Assembly: GCA_001544595.2 (NCBI GenBank)
Contig: FCOH02000012.1
Coordinates: 124,001-188,000, forward strand
Origin: Caballeronia peredens
GTDB taxonomy: Bacteria; Pseudomonadota; Gammaproteobacteria; Burkholderiales; Burkholderiaceae
Length of the DNA: 64,000 nt
Reading direction: 5' to 3'
Both the position numbers and the translations under genes were made by a program. The notes beneath the pieces are model-generated. The model saw only the letters and a program-made list of their open reading frames with translations. It was not told the DNA's origin and did no database searches. Shown in pieces: positions 19,830 to 29,544 of this stretch; within the stretch, counting starts at the first letter, position 1, and the number at the start of each line of letters is the position of its first letter.

Positions 19830-20339
19830 TCAGGCGCCCGCTTCGGCCTTGACCGGTTTCGCCGCGTGTTCGGCTTCGTCGGCGGCTTCAGCCGATTCAC
19901 CAGCCTGACACACGGCAACCAGAATGCTGCACTTCACGCGATCGAGCAGCGGCGTGTTGCCCGCGCCCATCCACCAGCGTGCGAGGCCATTGCGGCAGCG
20001 ATGTCCCACCACGACCAGGTCGACATTGAGGCTTTCAGCCAGCGCCGCGATCTCGTCGATCGGATGGCCGAACGCGAAATGCCCCTGCGCCTGAAGTCCG
20101 CGGTCGCGCAGCCACTCGACGCCTTCCTGCAGGATGTCCCGCGCGGCCTCCTCGAATCGCCCGCAGGCCATATCGGTTAGCAGTCCGGCACTCTGCGCGA
20201 TGCTCGAACGCATGTCCACCACCGCCAGCACATGCGTTTCCGCGTTCAGATCGAGCGCGAGATTCGCGCCTTGACGCAGTGCCTTGCGGCCCTCTCTGGA
20301 GCCGTCATAGCACAACAGGATTTTTCGATAGCTCGCCAT
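19830..20339 (-). CDS. Universal stress protein (UspA family)
   Basis: A 169-residue single-domain Usp. It opens with YRKILLCYDGSREGRKAL, containing the ATP-site Asp, and closes with LVVVGHRCRNGLARWWMGAGNTPLLDRVKCSILVA, broken here by Gly-rich turns that correspond to the ATP-binding loop. Two consecutive ATG codons exist; the second (20339) is 5 bp from the AGGGAGG, the first only 2 bp, so the second is chosen. Such proteins respond to starvation or oxygen stress; the specific signal is unknown. Confidence 0.93.
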   Translation of the reverse strand: MASYRKILLCYDGSREGRKALRQGANLALDLNAETHVLAVVDMRSSIAQSAGLLTDMACGRFEEAARDILQEGVEWLRDRGLQAQGHFAFGHPIDEIAALAESLNVDLVVVGHRCRNGLARWWMGAGNTPLLDRVKCSILVAVCQAGESAEAADEAEHAAKPVKAEAGA

Positions 20340-20689
20340 CATGACCTCCCTGGCCGACTTGCCCTTCGCGTTTCGGTCCGACAGAGCCCGGCCGGACGCG
20401 CGATCTACCTGGGGCGTTCATTCATCATGGTGTGTCGCCACCTGCGTGGCAACGCTGGAAAACGCTAACGGCGCGAGCGCCAGCGCACACGCTAGCTCGC
20501 ACCGTGCCAGATTGCCGCCACGCCCGGCGGACAAGCCTCTGGCACTTTCGGCCGGAACCGGTTCGCGCCCGCACGCACAGCTTTGACACGGGCGCGCCGC
20601 CCGCGGTTGCACGCCGAGCGCCGCGCTGGTGCATTGGATTACACTAGCCCGCTGGATTTCTTCACGCAGCTTGCCTGCGGCACGAATGC

Positions 20690-21664
20690 ATGACTGATCA
20701 AACATTGCAGCCAATCTCACGACCGACGTCGCGACTTGCGGCCGACGAACGAAACGCGCCCGCGATCGAGTTCAACGAAGTAAGGAAGCACTACGGTGCG
20801 CGCATCGTCGTCGATGGTCTTTCGTTCGACGTGCGTTCCGGCGAATGCTTCGGACTGCTCGGCCCGAACGGCGCAGGAAAGACGACGACGCTCAAGATGC
20901 TGCTCGGCATCACGTCGCCGGACAGCGGCGCGATCCGGCTGGTCGGCGAGCCGGTGCCGGCGCGCGCCCGTTTCGCGCGCGAGCGCGTCGGCGTCGTGCC
21001 GCAGTTCGACAATCTCGATCCCGATTTCACCGTGCGCGAGAACCTGATCGTCTTCGGCCGCTACTTCGGGCTGACGGGCGCGCGCATGGATGCGATGGTG
21101 CCGTCGCTGCTGGAGTTCGCGCGGCTGGAGAGCAAGGCCGACGCGCGCGTCGGCGAGTTGTCGGGCGGCATGAAGCGGCGCCTGACGCTCGCCCGCGCGC
21201 TCGTCAACGATCCCGATGTGCTCGTGATGGACGAACCCACCACCGGGCTCGATCCCCAGGCGCGGCATCTGATCTGGGAACGGCTGCGCTCGCTGCTCGC
21301 GCGCGGCAAGACGATTCTTCTGACCACGCACTTCATGGAAGAAGCGGAGCGTCTGTGCGACCGGCTCTGCGTCATCGAGGAAGGCCGCAAGATCGCCGAG
21401 GGGCGGCCGCGCGATCTCATCGAATCGGTGATCGGCTCGGACGTGATCGAGATCTACGGCCCCGATCCGAAGTCGCTCGCAGCCGAACTCGCGCCGTTCG
21501 TCGAGCGCATGGAAGTGAGCGGCGAGACGCTCTTCTGTTACGTCGATGACCCGCAGCCCGTGCACGCGCGCGTGAAGGGCCGCGCCGACGTGCGCTATCT
21601 GCATCGTCCGGCGAATCTGGAGGACGTGTTCCTGCGCCTCACCGGACGCGAAATGGTGGACTGA
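20690..21664 (+). CDS. nodI: ABC-2 type transporter ATPase, NodI-like
   Basis: A 324-residue ATPase with Walker [13 protein letters not shown], signature [15 protein letters not shown] and Walker [13 protein letters not shown]. The order and the tail [20 protein letters not shown] are those of the NodI / drug-resistance ATPase group. In rhizobia NodIJ exports lipo-chitin Nod factors; in non-nodulating Burkholderiaceae the same pair is widespread and its substrate is unknown. No nod biosynthesis gene is in this window. The next gene begins 11 bp after the stop. Confidence 0.9.
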   Translation: MTDQTLQPISRPTSRLAADERNAPAIEFNEVRKHYGARIVVDGLSFDVRSGECFGLLGPNGAGKTTTLKMLLGITSPDSGAIRLVGEPVPARARFARERVGVVPQFDNLDPDFTVRENLIVFGRYFGLTGARMDAMVPSLLEFARLESKADARVGELSGGMKRRLTLARALVNDPDVLVMDEPTTGLDPQARHLIWERLRSLLARGKTILLTTHFMEEAERLCDRLCVIEEGRKIAEGRPRDLIESVIGSDVIEIYGPDPKSLAAELAPFVERMEVSGETLFCYVDDPQPVHARVKGRADVRYLHRPANLEDVFLRLTGREMVD

Positions 21665-21675
21665 ACAACAACGAA

Positions 21676-22530
21676 ATGGACACGTTCGATCAATCCCGCA
21701 ACGACGCCAAAGCCACGCGCCACGCGCGGCGCAACGTCGCCAACCGCACGCCGTTTTCGAGCGCGCTGCCCGCGAACGCCACCCACTGGATGTCGGTGTG
21801 GCTGCGCAACTATCTCGTCTGGAAGAAGCTCGCCATCGCCTCGATGATCGGCAATCTCGCCGATCCGATGATCTATCTCTTCGGTCTCGGGCTCGGTCTC
21901 GGACTGATGGTCGGCCATGTCGAAGGCGTGTCGTACATCGCGTTCCTGGCGGCGGGCACGGCGGCGTCGAGCGTGATGATGTCGGCGAGCTTCGAGGCGA
22001 TGTACTCGGGCTTCTCGCGCATGCAGGTGCAGCGCACGTGGGAGGCGATCATGCATACGCCGCTCACGCTCGGCGACATCGTGCTCGGCGAGATCGTCTG
22101 GGCAACGAGCAAGTCGGTGCTGTCGGGCGTAGCGATCATGATCGTCGCGGGCGCACTGGGCTATGCGAGCTTCCCGGCGATGCTGGTCGCGTTGCCGGTC
22201 ATCGTGCTGACCGGGCTCGCGTTCGCCAGCACGGCGATGATCATCACCGCGCTCGCGCCGAGCTACGACTTCTTCATGTTCTATCAGACGCTCGCGCTCA
22301 CGCCGATGCTCCTGCTCTCCGGCGTCTTCTTCCCGATCGCGCAACTGCCCGCGCTCGCGCGGCACGTCACGCAGGTGCTGCCGCTGTTTCACGCGGTGGA
22401 ACTGATCCGTCCCGCGATGCTCGGCCGTCCGCTCGACGACTTTGCGGTGCATCTCGCCGTGCTGATCGCGTATGTGATCGTGCCGTTCTTCGTGTGCGCG
22501 TGGCTCTTCAGGCGGCGCATGATGAAATGA
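21676..22530 (+). CDS. nodJ: ABC-2 type permease, NodJ-like
   Basis: A 284-residue inner-membrane permease partner of the preceding ATPase. It has about six transmembrane helices, with typical family segments [38 protein letters not shown], and the conserved [15 protein letters not shown] near the end. It is 11 bp after the ATPase gene, so the two are one operon closed by the terminator at 22561. Substrate unknown here. Confidence 0.9.
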   Translation: MDTFDQSRNDAKATRHARRNVANRTPFSSALPANATHWMSVWLRNYLVWKKLAIASMIGNLADPMIYLFGLGLGLGLMVGHVEGVSYIAFLAAGTAASSVMMSASFEAMYSGFSRMQVQRTWEAIMHTPLTLGDIVLGEIVWATSKSVLSGVAIMIVAGALGYASFPAMLVALPVIVLTGLAFASTAMIITALAPSYDFFMFYQTLALTPMLLLSGVFFPIAQLPALARHVTQVLPLFHAVELIRPAMLGRPLDDFAVHLAVLIAYVIVPFFVCAWLFRRRMMK

Positions 22531-22560
22531 GCGGCGCACATTGAACGGCGCAAAATGACA

Positions 22561-22595
22561 AACGGCGATGGACCCGAAAGGTCCATCGCCGTTTT
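22561..22595. terminator. Bidirectional intrinsic terminator between nodJ and gnd
   Basis: A perfect 14-bp stem, AACGGCGATGGACC (22561-22574) and GGTCCATCGCCGTT (22580-22593), with loop CGAAA and T-rich sequence after it on the plus strand. It lies between convergent genes and may serve both. Confidence 0.85.
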
Positions 22596-22619
22596 CATAT
22601 CGACTTTGAACCGGCGCTG

Positions 22620-23600
22620 CTACTTCGCCGGAAACTCGTGATGCCCGCCGAAGCCGAAGCGCATCGCCGAGAGCATGCGCTCGGGGAACGATTCGGCGTC
22701 GCGCGAGCGGAACCGCGTGTACAACGCCGCCGACAGCACCTGCGCCGGCACCGCCTCTTCGATCGCCGCCTCGATGGTCCAGCGCCCTTCGCCGCTGTCC
22801 GCGACTTCCGCGGAGAAGCGTTCGAGCGTGCCGTCGGTGGCAAGCGCGCCCGCCGTCAGATCGAGCAGCCACGACGAAACCACGCTGCCGCGCCGCCAGA
22901 CTTCGGCGACGTCCGCGAGATCGAGCGAATAGCGTTCGCCTTCGGTCAGATCTTTCGAATCCTTGTGCCTCAGGATGTGGAAGCCCTCGGCATACGCCTG
23001 CATCAGGCCGTACTCGATGCCGTTGTGAACCATTTTGACGAAGTGTCCCGAACCGACCGGCCCGCAATGCATGTAGCCGTTCTCGACGCGCGCGTCGCGC
23101 CCGTCGCGGCCCGGCGTCGCGGGAATGTCGCCGCGGCCGGGCGCGAGCGTCGCGAGAATCGGATCGATTCGGCGCACGATGGCGTCGTCGCCGCCGATCA
23201 TCATGCAATAGCCGCGCTCGAGCCCCCAGATGCCGCCCGACGTGCCGACATCCACGTAATGAATGCCCTGCTCGCGCAACTGCCCGGCGCGGCGAATATC
23301 GTCCTTGTAGAAGCTGTTGCCGCCGTCGATGATCACGTCGTCGGCGCTGAGGATCTTGTGCAGATCGTTCAGCGTGTCCTCGGTGATTTTTCCGGCGGGC
23401 AGCATCAGCCAGACGACGCGCGGCGCCGCCAGTTTCGCGACGAGGTCGCCGAGATCCTTCGCGCCCGTCGCGCCTTCGCCGGCGAGCGCCTCGGTCGCCT
23501 GCGGATTATGGTCGTACACGACGCACGTATGCCCGCCGCGCATCAGCCGCCGCCCGATGTTGCCGCCCATGCGTCCCAGTCCCACGATGCCGATCTGCAT
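22620..23600 (-). CDS. gnd: 6-phosphogluconate dehydrogenase, short form
   Basis: A 326-residue NAD(P)-dependent oxidative decarboxylase giving ribulose 5-phosphate. It has the N-terminal [17 protein letters not shown] dinucleotide motif, the substrate motif [21 protein letters not shown] and the catalytic region [21 protein letters not shown]. At 326 residues it belongs to the short GndA/YqeC-like class, not the ~470-residue classical enzyme. It lies 6 bp after tkt on the same strand, so the two probably form one pentose-phosphate operon. Confidence 0.95.
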   Translation of the reverse strand: MQIGIVGLGRMGGNIGRRLMRGGHTCVVYDHNPQATEALAGEGATGAKDLGDLVAKLAAPRVVWLMLPAGKITEDTLNDLHKILSADDVIIDGGNSFYKDDIRRAGQLREQGIHYVDVGTSGGIWGLERGYCMMIGGDDAIVRRIDPILATLAPGRGDIPATPGRDGRDARVENGYMHCGPVGSGHFVKMVHNGIEYGLMQAYAEGFHILRHKDSKDLTEGERYSLDLADVAEVWRRGSVVSSWLLDLTAGALATDGTLERFSAEVADSGEGRWTIEAAIEEAVPAQVLSAALYTRFRSRDAESFPERMLSAMRFGFGGHHEFPAK

Positions 23601-23606
23601 GATGGT

Positions 23607-25700
23607 TCACTCCTTGCCGTTGGATTTCACGCGTTCGATCTGTTTCTTCGCCGCTTCGTAGACCGCCTCCGGCGTGAAGCCGAATTTCGTCTTGAGCGCC
23701 TTGAGCGGCGCCGACGCGCCGAACGTATGCATGACGATCTGCGCGCCCAGGCGGCCGACGTAGCGATCCCAGCCGAGCGTCGCGGCCTGCTCGACGCAGA
23801 CGCGCGCGAGAACGTCCGGCGGCAGCACCGAATCCTTGTACGCGTCGTCCTGTTTTTCGAAGATGTCCCACGACGGCATCGACACGACTCGCGCCGCGAC
23901 GCCCTCGGCCTTCAGCTTCTCGTACGCCTCGACGCACAGCGAAACCTCGCTGCCGGTCGCGAGCAGCAGCACTTCGGGCTTCTTGCCGCCTTCGGCATCG
24001 GCGAGCACGTAGGCGCCGCGTTTCACGCCCTCTGCCGACGCATATTTCTTGCGATCGAAGGTCGGCAGCGGCTGACGCGTCAGCACGATGCACGACGGCT
24101 CCTTCTTGTGTTGCAGCGCCACGCGCCACACTTCGGCCACTTCGTTCGCGTCGGCGGGACGCAGCGTGCACAGTCCCGGCACGCCGCGCAGCGAGGCCAG
24201 TTGCTCGATCGGCTGATGCGTCGGGCCGTCCTCGCCGACGCCGATCGAATCGTGCGTGAACACGTAGATCACCGGCACTTCCATGATCGCCGAGAGCCGG
24301 ATCGGCGGCTTCATGTAGTCGCTGAAAATCAGGAACGTCGATCCGTACGGCCGCAGGTTCGACAGCGCCAGACCGTTGCACACCGCGCCCATGCCGTGCT
24401 CGCGGATGCCGAAGTGCAGGTTGCGGCCGTCGTAGCTGCCGTGTTCGAAGCTGCCGGCGCCTTCGAACTTGAGATTCGTCTTCGTCGACGGCGACAGATC
24501 CGCCGATCCGCCGATCAGCCAGGGCAGGCGCTGCGCTATCGCGTTCACCACCTTGCCCGACGAGTCGCGCGTGGCGATGCCCTTTGCGTCCGGCTCGAAC
24601 ACGGGAATGTCGGCGTCCCAGCCTTCGGGCAGCTTGTTCTGGAGCATCAGCCACGCTTCTTTCGCGAGTTCCGGGCTGGACTTCTCGTAGGCATCGAAGC
24701 GCTGCTTCCACTCGGCGTGGAGCTTCTTGCCGCGCGCGCCCATGCCTTCGGCGAAATGCTGCATGACGCCGTCGGGCACATAGAACTGCTTGTCCTCGGG
24801 CCAGCCGTAGAACTTCTTCGCCAGCTTGATTTCGTCCTCGCCGAGCGGCTCGCCGTGTGCGCCCGACGTGTCCTGCTTGTGCGGCGCGCCCCAGCCGATG
24901 ATGCTCTTCACCACGATCAGCGTCGGCTTGTCGGTGTGCGCCTTCGCCTTGTTGAAGGCGTCTTCGAGCGCGCTCCCGTCGTTGGCGTCGTCGACGTGCA
25001 GCGTGTGCCAGTTGTAGCCGTGAAAACGCGCTTCGACGTCGTCGCTGTATGCGAGGTCCGTGTGGCCTTCGATCGTCACGCGGTTGCTGTCGTAGATCCA
25101 GATCAGATTCGACAGCTGCAGATGGCCCGCGAGCGACGCCGCCTCGTGCGAGATGCCTTCCATCATGTCGCCGTCGCCGCAGAGCGCGTAGACGCGGTAA
25201 TCGAAGATGCGCTCGCCACCCTTGTTGAAGTGCGCTTCCTTCCACCGCGCGGCCATCGCCATGCCGACGCTGTTGCCCAGACCCTGCCCGAGCGGCCCGG
25301 TCGTGGTTTCGACGCCGGTCGTCATGCGGAATTCGGGGTGACCGGGCGTCTTGCTGTCGAGCTGCCGGAAATGCTCGATGTCGTCGAGCGACACGGCCGG
25401 CTTGCCGGTCGGCTTGCCGCTCTCGTCGACTTCCTTCACGCCCGCGAGATGCAGCAGCGAATACAGCAACATCGACGCATGCCCGACCGACAGCACGAAG
25501 CGGTCGCGGTTCGGCCAGAGCGGCGCGTCGGGGTCGTAGCGGAGATGGTTCTGCCAGAGATGGAACGCGACCGGCGCGAGCGCCATCGGCGTGCCCGGGT
25601 GGCCGGAATTGGCCTTCTGCACGGCGTCCATCGAAAGCGTGCGGATGGTATCGATCGTCAGACGATCGAGGTCTTTTGCCTGAGGTGTTGCTTGAGACAT
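23607..25700 (-). CDS. tkt: Transketolase
   Basis: A 697-residue thiamine-diphosphate enzyme that moves two-carbon units in the pentose phosphate and Calvin-type pathways. Features: ANSGHPGTPMALAPVAF near the N-terminus, the cofactor motif GDGDMMEGISHEAASLAG, the catalytic KTSGAHGEPLG-like region (here QDTSGAHGEPLG), and the transketolase motif GEDGPTHQPIEQLASLR. The start MSQATPQAKDLDRL was chosen; 32 residues upstream are non-homologous leader. It is followed 6 bp later by gnd. Confidence 0.97.
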   Translation of the reverse strand: MSQATPQAKDLDRLTIDTIRTLSMDAVQKANSGHPGTPMALAPVAFHLWQNHLRYDPDAPLWPNRDRFVLSVGHASMLLYSLLHLAGVKEVDESGKPTGKPAVSLDDIEHFRQLDSKTPGHPEFRMTTGVETTTGPLGQGLGNSVGMAMAARWKEAHFNKGGERIFDYRVYALCGDGDMMEGISHEAASLAGHLQLSNLIWIYDSNRVTIEGHTDLAYSDDVEARFHGYNWHTLHVDDANDGSALEDAFNKAKAHTDKPTLIVVKSIIGWGAPHKQDTSGAHGEPLGEDEIKLAKKFYGWPEDKQFYVPDGVMQHFAEGMGARGKKLHAEWKQRFDAYEKSSPELAKEAWLMLQNKLPEGWDADIPVFEPDAKGIATRDSSGKVVNAIAQRLPWLIGGSADLSPSTKTNLKFEGAGSFEHGSYDGRNLHFGIREHGMGAVCNGLALSNLRPYGSTFLIFSDYMKPPIRLSAIMEVPVIYVFTHDSIGVGEDGPTHQPIEQLASLRGVPGLCTLRPADANEVAEVWRVALQHKKEPSCIVLTRQPLPTFDRKKYASAEGVKRGAYVLADAEGGKKPEVLLLATGSEVSLCVEAYEKLKAEGVAARVVSMPSWDIFEKQDDAYKDSVLPPDVLARVCVEQAATLGWDRYVGRLGAQIVMHTFGASAPLKALKTKFGFTPEAVYEAAKKQIERVKSNGKE

Positions 25701-26082
25701 GAGCGACGACTCCTTTGCAAAGAGCGCGCTGTGGCGAGGGGCGCCGCAGCGGGCAACCAGGACCATCGAGCAAGTGTAGTGCCTTGCAGCCGGCACTGCA
25801 CCGCGAGTAGTGCGGAGGGCGCGCCGCCGGAAAGGACGGCGGCGTTACGGCGGCAATACGGCGGGAAGCGCTGCTGACGCGCAAGGTATTTGAAACGAAG
25901 GCTTTGCGCGACTATTTCAAACCGGCCGGCGTTGAATCATGGATATCACGAATTCGCTGACCGCGCGGCCACCGCGAGAAGCTCAATCCTGACACATTCG
26001 CGGCAAACGCACGCGCGTGCGTGGCAACTCCCTGAGCGCACAGGAAATTCCCGCGCCGCACGCGCGTGACTGCTGCAGCGCT
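25701..26082. other. Intergenic region upstream of tkt
   Basis: No gene is seen in these 382 bp. It should contain the tkt promoter. A 7-bp inverted repeat, TTTGAAA (25889-25895) and TTTCAAA (25915-25921), with a 19-bp gap, is the only clear structure; its role is unknown. Confidence 0.4.
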
Positions 26083-27135
26083 TCAGGGCGCGGGATTCGG
26101 CTGGCGCTCGTGCAGCGCGTCGATTTCGCCCAGAATTTCCTCCGACAGTTCGATATCCACGCTGCCGATGTCTTCCTTCAGTTGCGCCATCGTCGTTGCG
26201 CCGATCAGCGTGCTGGTCGTGAACCGGCGCGTATTGACGAACGCGAGCGCGAGCTGCGTCGGCGTGAGGCCGTGGCGCTTCGCCAGTTCGACGTAAGACG
26301 TGATCGCCGCGATTGCCTGCGGCTTGCTGTAACGCTGGAAGCGCTCGAACAGCGTGATGCGCGCGCCCGCCGGACGCGCGCCGCCTTCGTACTTGCCGGA
26401 GAGCCAGCCGAACGCGAGCGGCGAATACGCGAGCAGTCCCACGCCCTCCCGATGCGTGAATTCGGACAGACCCAGTTCGTACGTGCGGTTCACGAGGCTG
26501 TACGGATTCTGAATGCTGACGATCTTCGGCAGTCCGGCCCGTTCGGCCGCGCGCAGGAACTGAGCGACGCCCCAGGGCGTTTCGTTCGATACGCCCACAT
26601 AACGAATCTTGCCCGCCTTCACGAGTTCGCCGAGTGCGGCGAGCGTTTCTTCGACGGGCACCGTGTATTCGTCGTCGATATACGGATAGTTGGGACGGCC
26701 GAAGGTCATCGTGCTGCGATCGGGCCAGTGCAGCTGATACAGATCGACGTAATCGGTCTGCAGGCGCTTCAGGCTGGCGTCGACGGCTTCGTTCAGGTTC
26801 TTGCGGTCGAACTGGTTGCCCGCGCCGCGGATGTGCCGCGGATTGTGCGGCTGGCGCGCCGGGCCGGCGATCTTGGTCGCGAGCACGATCTCGCCGCGCT
26901 TCGCGCCGTTCCTGGCGAGCCAGGTGCCGATGTATTCCTCGGTGCGGCCCTGCGTCTCGGGCCGCGGCGGCACGGGGTACATTTCGGCGGCGTCGATCAG
27001 GTTCACGCCCTGGGCGAGCGCATAGTCGATCTGCTCGTGCGCTTCGCTCTCGGTGTTCTGTTCGCCCCAGGTCATGGTGCCGAGCCCGATCAGACTCACA
27101 TCGACATTCGAATGCCCCAGTTTCCGAAACTTCAT
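26083..27135 (-). CDS. tas: Aldo/keto reductase, Tas-like
   Basis: A 350-residue NADPH-dependent AKR of the Tas type. The catalytic tetrad is recognisable: Asp and Tyr in NLIDAAEMYPVP, Lys in VLATKIAGPA and His in LYQLHWPDRS. Family stretches GTMTWGEQNTE, PVPPRPETQG and SIQNPYSLVNRTYELGL match E. coli Tas strongly. The physiological substrate of Tas proteins is not settled. It is divergent from the MFS gene, with 179 bp between, and has no operon partner. Confidence 0.93.
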   Translation of the reverse strand: MKFRKLGHSNVDVSLIGLGTMTWGEQNTESEAHEQIDYALAQGVNLIDAAEMYPVPPRPETQGRTEEYIGTWLARNGAKRGEIVLATKIAGPARQPHNPRHIRGAGNQFDRKNLNEAVDASLKRLQTDYVDLYQLHWPDRSTMTFGRPNYPYIDDEYTVPVEETLAALGELVKAGKIRYVGVSNETPWGVAQFLRAAERAGLPKIVSIQNPYSLVNRTYELGLSEFTHREGVGLLAYSPLAFGWLSGKYEGGARPAGARITLFERFQRYSKPQAIAAITSYVELAKRHGLTPTQLALAFVNTRRFTTSTLIGATTMAQLKEDIGSVDIELSEEILGEIDALHERQPNPAP

Positions 27136-27314
27136 TGCGCTTTCCTCTTGTTGGCGAAGTGTTTGCGCGCTGTCGGCCTATCGTCAGCGCGTTGCCGAAA
27201 AGACTTCCTTGGCTGGTTTTCCGGCAAGCGCGAAAACTACCATAGCCGCGCGGCGTCTGCTTCCGCGTCTAAAATGGCAGCCTTTCCGTCACGCCGTAAA
27301 GGAGCGCCCAACCG

Positions 27315-28739
27315 ATGCCGTCCGAACGCGATCGCGCAAACAAGGGCTCGTCGCTCATCGTCACGCTGGTCGCGGCGAGTTTCTTCATGGAGAACCTGGA
27401 CGGCACGATCATCGCCACCGCCCTGCCGCAGATGGCGCGCTCCTTCAACGTGCACCCGGCGGACATGAGCCTCGGCATCACGGCTTATCTGCTCACGCTC
27501 GCGGTCTTCATTCCGATATCGGGCTGGGCCGCCGACCGCTTCGGCCTGCGCACGGTGTTCGGCAGCGCGATCGCGGTGTTCACGGCGGCGTCGGTTCTGT
27601 GCGCGACGACTTCCACCCTGCCCGCCTTCGCCGCCGCGCGCGTGCTGCAAGGCATCGGCGGCGCGATGATGGTGCCGGTCGGCCGGCTCGCCGTGCTGCG
27701 CGCGACGCCCAAGGAAGGCCTGATGCGCGCGATCGCCATCATCACGTGGCCGGGACTCGTCGCACCGGTGATCGGCCCGCCGCTCGGCGGCTTCATCACG
27801 ACGTATTCGTCGTGGCGCTGGATCTTCTATCTGAACGTGCCGCTCGGGCTGATCGGGCTGCTGCTGACGCTGCGCTACGTCGACAACACGCGCGAGGACG
27901 CGAAGCGCCGCTTCGACCTGCCCGGTTTCGCGCTTTGCGGCATCGCCTGCACCACCTTGCTCTACGCGATGGAACTCGTCGGCCGCAGCGACGCGGACTG
28001 GACTTTCGTCGGCGTGCTGGTCGCGGCGGGCGTGATTGCGGGCATCGCGTCGTGGCGGCATCTGCGGCGCGCGGCGCAGCCGGTGGTGGATCTTTCGGCG
28101 CTGAAGGTGAAGACCTTCGCCGTGGCGATGGGCGGCGGCTCGCTCTTTCGCATCGCCATCAGCGCGGCGCCGTTCCTGTTGCCGCTCATGTTTCAGGTCG
28201 GCTTCGGGCTGAACGCGTTCGAATCAGGCTTGCTCACGCTCGCGGTGTTCGCCGGCAATCTGTCGATGAAGCTCGTCACCACGCCCGTGATGCGCCAGTT
28301 CGGCTTCCGGCGCGTGCTGATCGTGAACGGCGTGCTCGCCGCGCTCTCGCTCGCCGTGATGAGCCTGCTCACGCCCGCAACGCCGAAGCTCGTGATCGCC
28401 GTCGTGCTGTTCGCGAGCGGTTTGTCGCGCTCGCTGCAGTTCACGGCGCTCAACACGCTTTCGTTCGCGGACGTCCCCAAGGCGCAGATGAGCGGCGCTT
28501 CGGCGCTGTCGAGCACGCTGTTTCAGATGACAATGGGCATCGGCGTCGCGGTCGGCGCCATCGCACTGCGGATCGGCGAATGGCTGCACGGACACGACGC
28601 GCATTCCATCGGCCCGGAGGATTTCAGCGTGGCGTTTCTGATCGTCGGGTTCGTCGGGCTGATCGGCGTGGCGGATCTGTTCGGGCTTTCGCGCGATGCC
28701 GGCGCGCTGGTGTCGGGGCATGGCAAGCCGAAAGCGTGA
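27315..28739 (+). CDS. MFS multidrug exporter, DHA2 (EmrB/QacA) type
   Basis: A 474-residue inner-membrane transporter with about 14 hydrophobic segments. Motif C-like and DHA2 features include MENLDGTIIATALPQMARSF at helix 1, the cytoplasmic loop WAADRFGLRTVF and the helix 5 motif GLVAPVIGPPLGGFI. AAAGGAG lies upstream of the ATG at good spacing. Such proteins use the proton gradient to expel hydrophobic compounds; the substrate is not predictable. No EmrA-type adaptor or outer-membrane channel is adjacent. Confidence 0.93.
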   Translation: MPSERDRANKGSSLIVTLVAASFFMENLDGTIIATALPQMARSFNVHPADMSLGITAYLLTLAVFIPISGWAADRFGLRTVFGSAIAVFTAASVLCATTSTLPAFAAARVLQGIGGAMMVPVGRLAVLRATPKEGLMRAIAIITWPGLVAPVIGPPLGGFITTYSSWRWIFYLNVPLGLIGLLLTLRYVDNTREDAKRRFDLPGFALCGIACTTLLYAMELVGRSDADWTFVGVLVAAGVIAGIASWRHLRRAAQPVVDLSALKVKTFAVAMGGGSLFRIAISAAPFLLPLMFQVGFGLNAFESGLLTLAVFAGNLSMKLVTTPVMRQFGFRRVLIVNGVLAALSLAVMSLLTPATPKLVIAVVLFASGLSRSLQFTALNTLSFADVPKAQMSGASALSSTLFQMTMGIGVAVGAIALRIGEWLHGHDAHSIGPEDFSVAFLIVGFVGLIGVADLFGLSRDAGALVSGHGKPKA

Positions 28740-28795
28740 AGCCCTTTATGCGCGGCAAGCCTCAAGCCTTCGCGCCGTGCGCCGATAACCGGCTT

Positions 28796-28993
28796 ATGAA
28801 CTCGCATACGCTCGACTCCATCGCCGCCCTGACCGAAACGGTCGCCGCCATCCGTCACGCGAAGGGACTCAAAAATCCCCACGACTTTGCCGAAGGCACG
28901 CTCGAACGCCAGATCGCCAGCGACGCCTTCGCCGACGATTTTCTCCGCGCGCTCGACGCGGAGCCGAGCATCGGCGCGTGGTGGCGGATCTGA
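28796..28993 (+). CDS. Unknown small protein (65 residues)
   Basis: I do not recognise it. It is acidic-neutral and probably helical (LDSIAALTETVAAIRHAKGL, then DAFADDFLRALDAEPSI), with no signal peptide. The ATG at 28796 gives 65 residues; an in-frame ATG at 28748, 16 codons upstream, is also possible. It follows the MFS gene by 56 bp and could be co-transcribed. Codon usage fits the chromosome. Confidence 0.55.
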   Translation: MNSHTLDSIAALTETVAAIRHAKGLKNPHDFAEGTLERQIASDAFADDFLRALDAEPSIGAWWRI

Positions 28994-29156
28994 GCGTCAT
29001 CGGTATCGATTACCGCGGTTGAGGAAGGCTCCTTCCCGAAATTGCCGCTTCTGAGTCAAGTCTTGCTAAAAGGCGAAACGTTTGCGCGCGGCTATCAAGT
29101 CGTCTGCGCGCACGCCGACATCTCGCTTATCGCCATGACCGACTCAGGAGATGCCA

Positions 29157-29540
29157 GTGAAGTGGGTAGTCACACTCTTTGCCAGCGCCGCCGCGTTCGC
29201 CGTGACCGGCTGCGCGCCGATGCCCGCGGCCAGCACGGCCCCGACCGAGAAGCCCGCGGTTTCGACGGAAATCCTCCGCTTCGAGATTCCCGCTGACGCG
29301 CTCGGCGCACACGATCCGCAACTCGGCGCGATCCTCGCGAAAGCGGGCGCGCTCGCCGCCGCGCAGAAACAGCCGACGACAATTCTCGTCACCGCGCTCG
29401 CGCAGGATCTGCCCTACCTCAATCAGGCGATCTGGAAAGGCGTGCCCGCGCGGCACACGGTCAGACTGAGTCTCGAAAACATGACCGCCGGCGCGCGACA
29501 GCCGTACAGCGTGTCGATCAAGCCGACGCAGGGAGGCTGA
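29157..29540 (+). CDS. Unknown small lipoprotein, first of a secreted three-gene run
   Basis: A 127-residue protein with a lipoprotein signal (MKWVVTLFASAAAFAVTGC, lipobox VTGC), so it should be anchored to the outer membrane or periplasmic face. The mature part is Ala/Thr/Pro-rich at first, then a folded-looking domain (EILRFEIPADALGAHDPQLG to the end). The GTG at 29157 is preferred because CAGGAG lies 6 bp before it; the ATG at 29151 abuts the ribosome site. Family not recognised. It is 4 bp ahead of the next secreted gene. Confidence 0.75.
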   Translation: MKWVVTLFASAAAFAVTGCAPMPAASTAPTEKPAVSTEILRFEIPADALGAHDPQLGAILAKAGALAAAQKQPTTILVTALAQDLPYLNQAIWKGVPARHTVRLSLENMTAGARQPYSVSIKPTQGG

Positions 29541-29544
29541 CGCC

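Noticed and set aside
22638-25877. A 1079-codon plus-strand frame opposite gnd and tkt
   Set aside because: It mirrors two well-conserved enzymes on the other strand and has Arg/His-rich composition without domains. It is a shadow frame.
27053-28993. A 646-codon frame overlapping the MFS gene in another phase
   Set aside because: It is Arg-rich shadow sequence over the real transporter. Only its last 65 codons after the MFS stop look like a separate small gene, and those are annotated as such.
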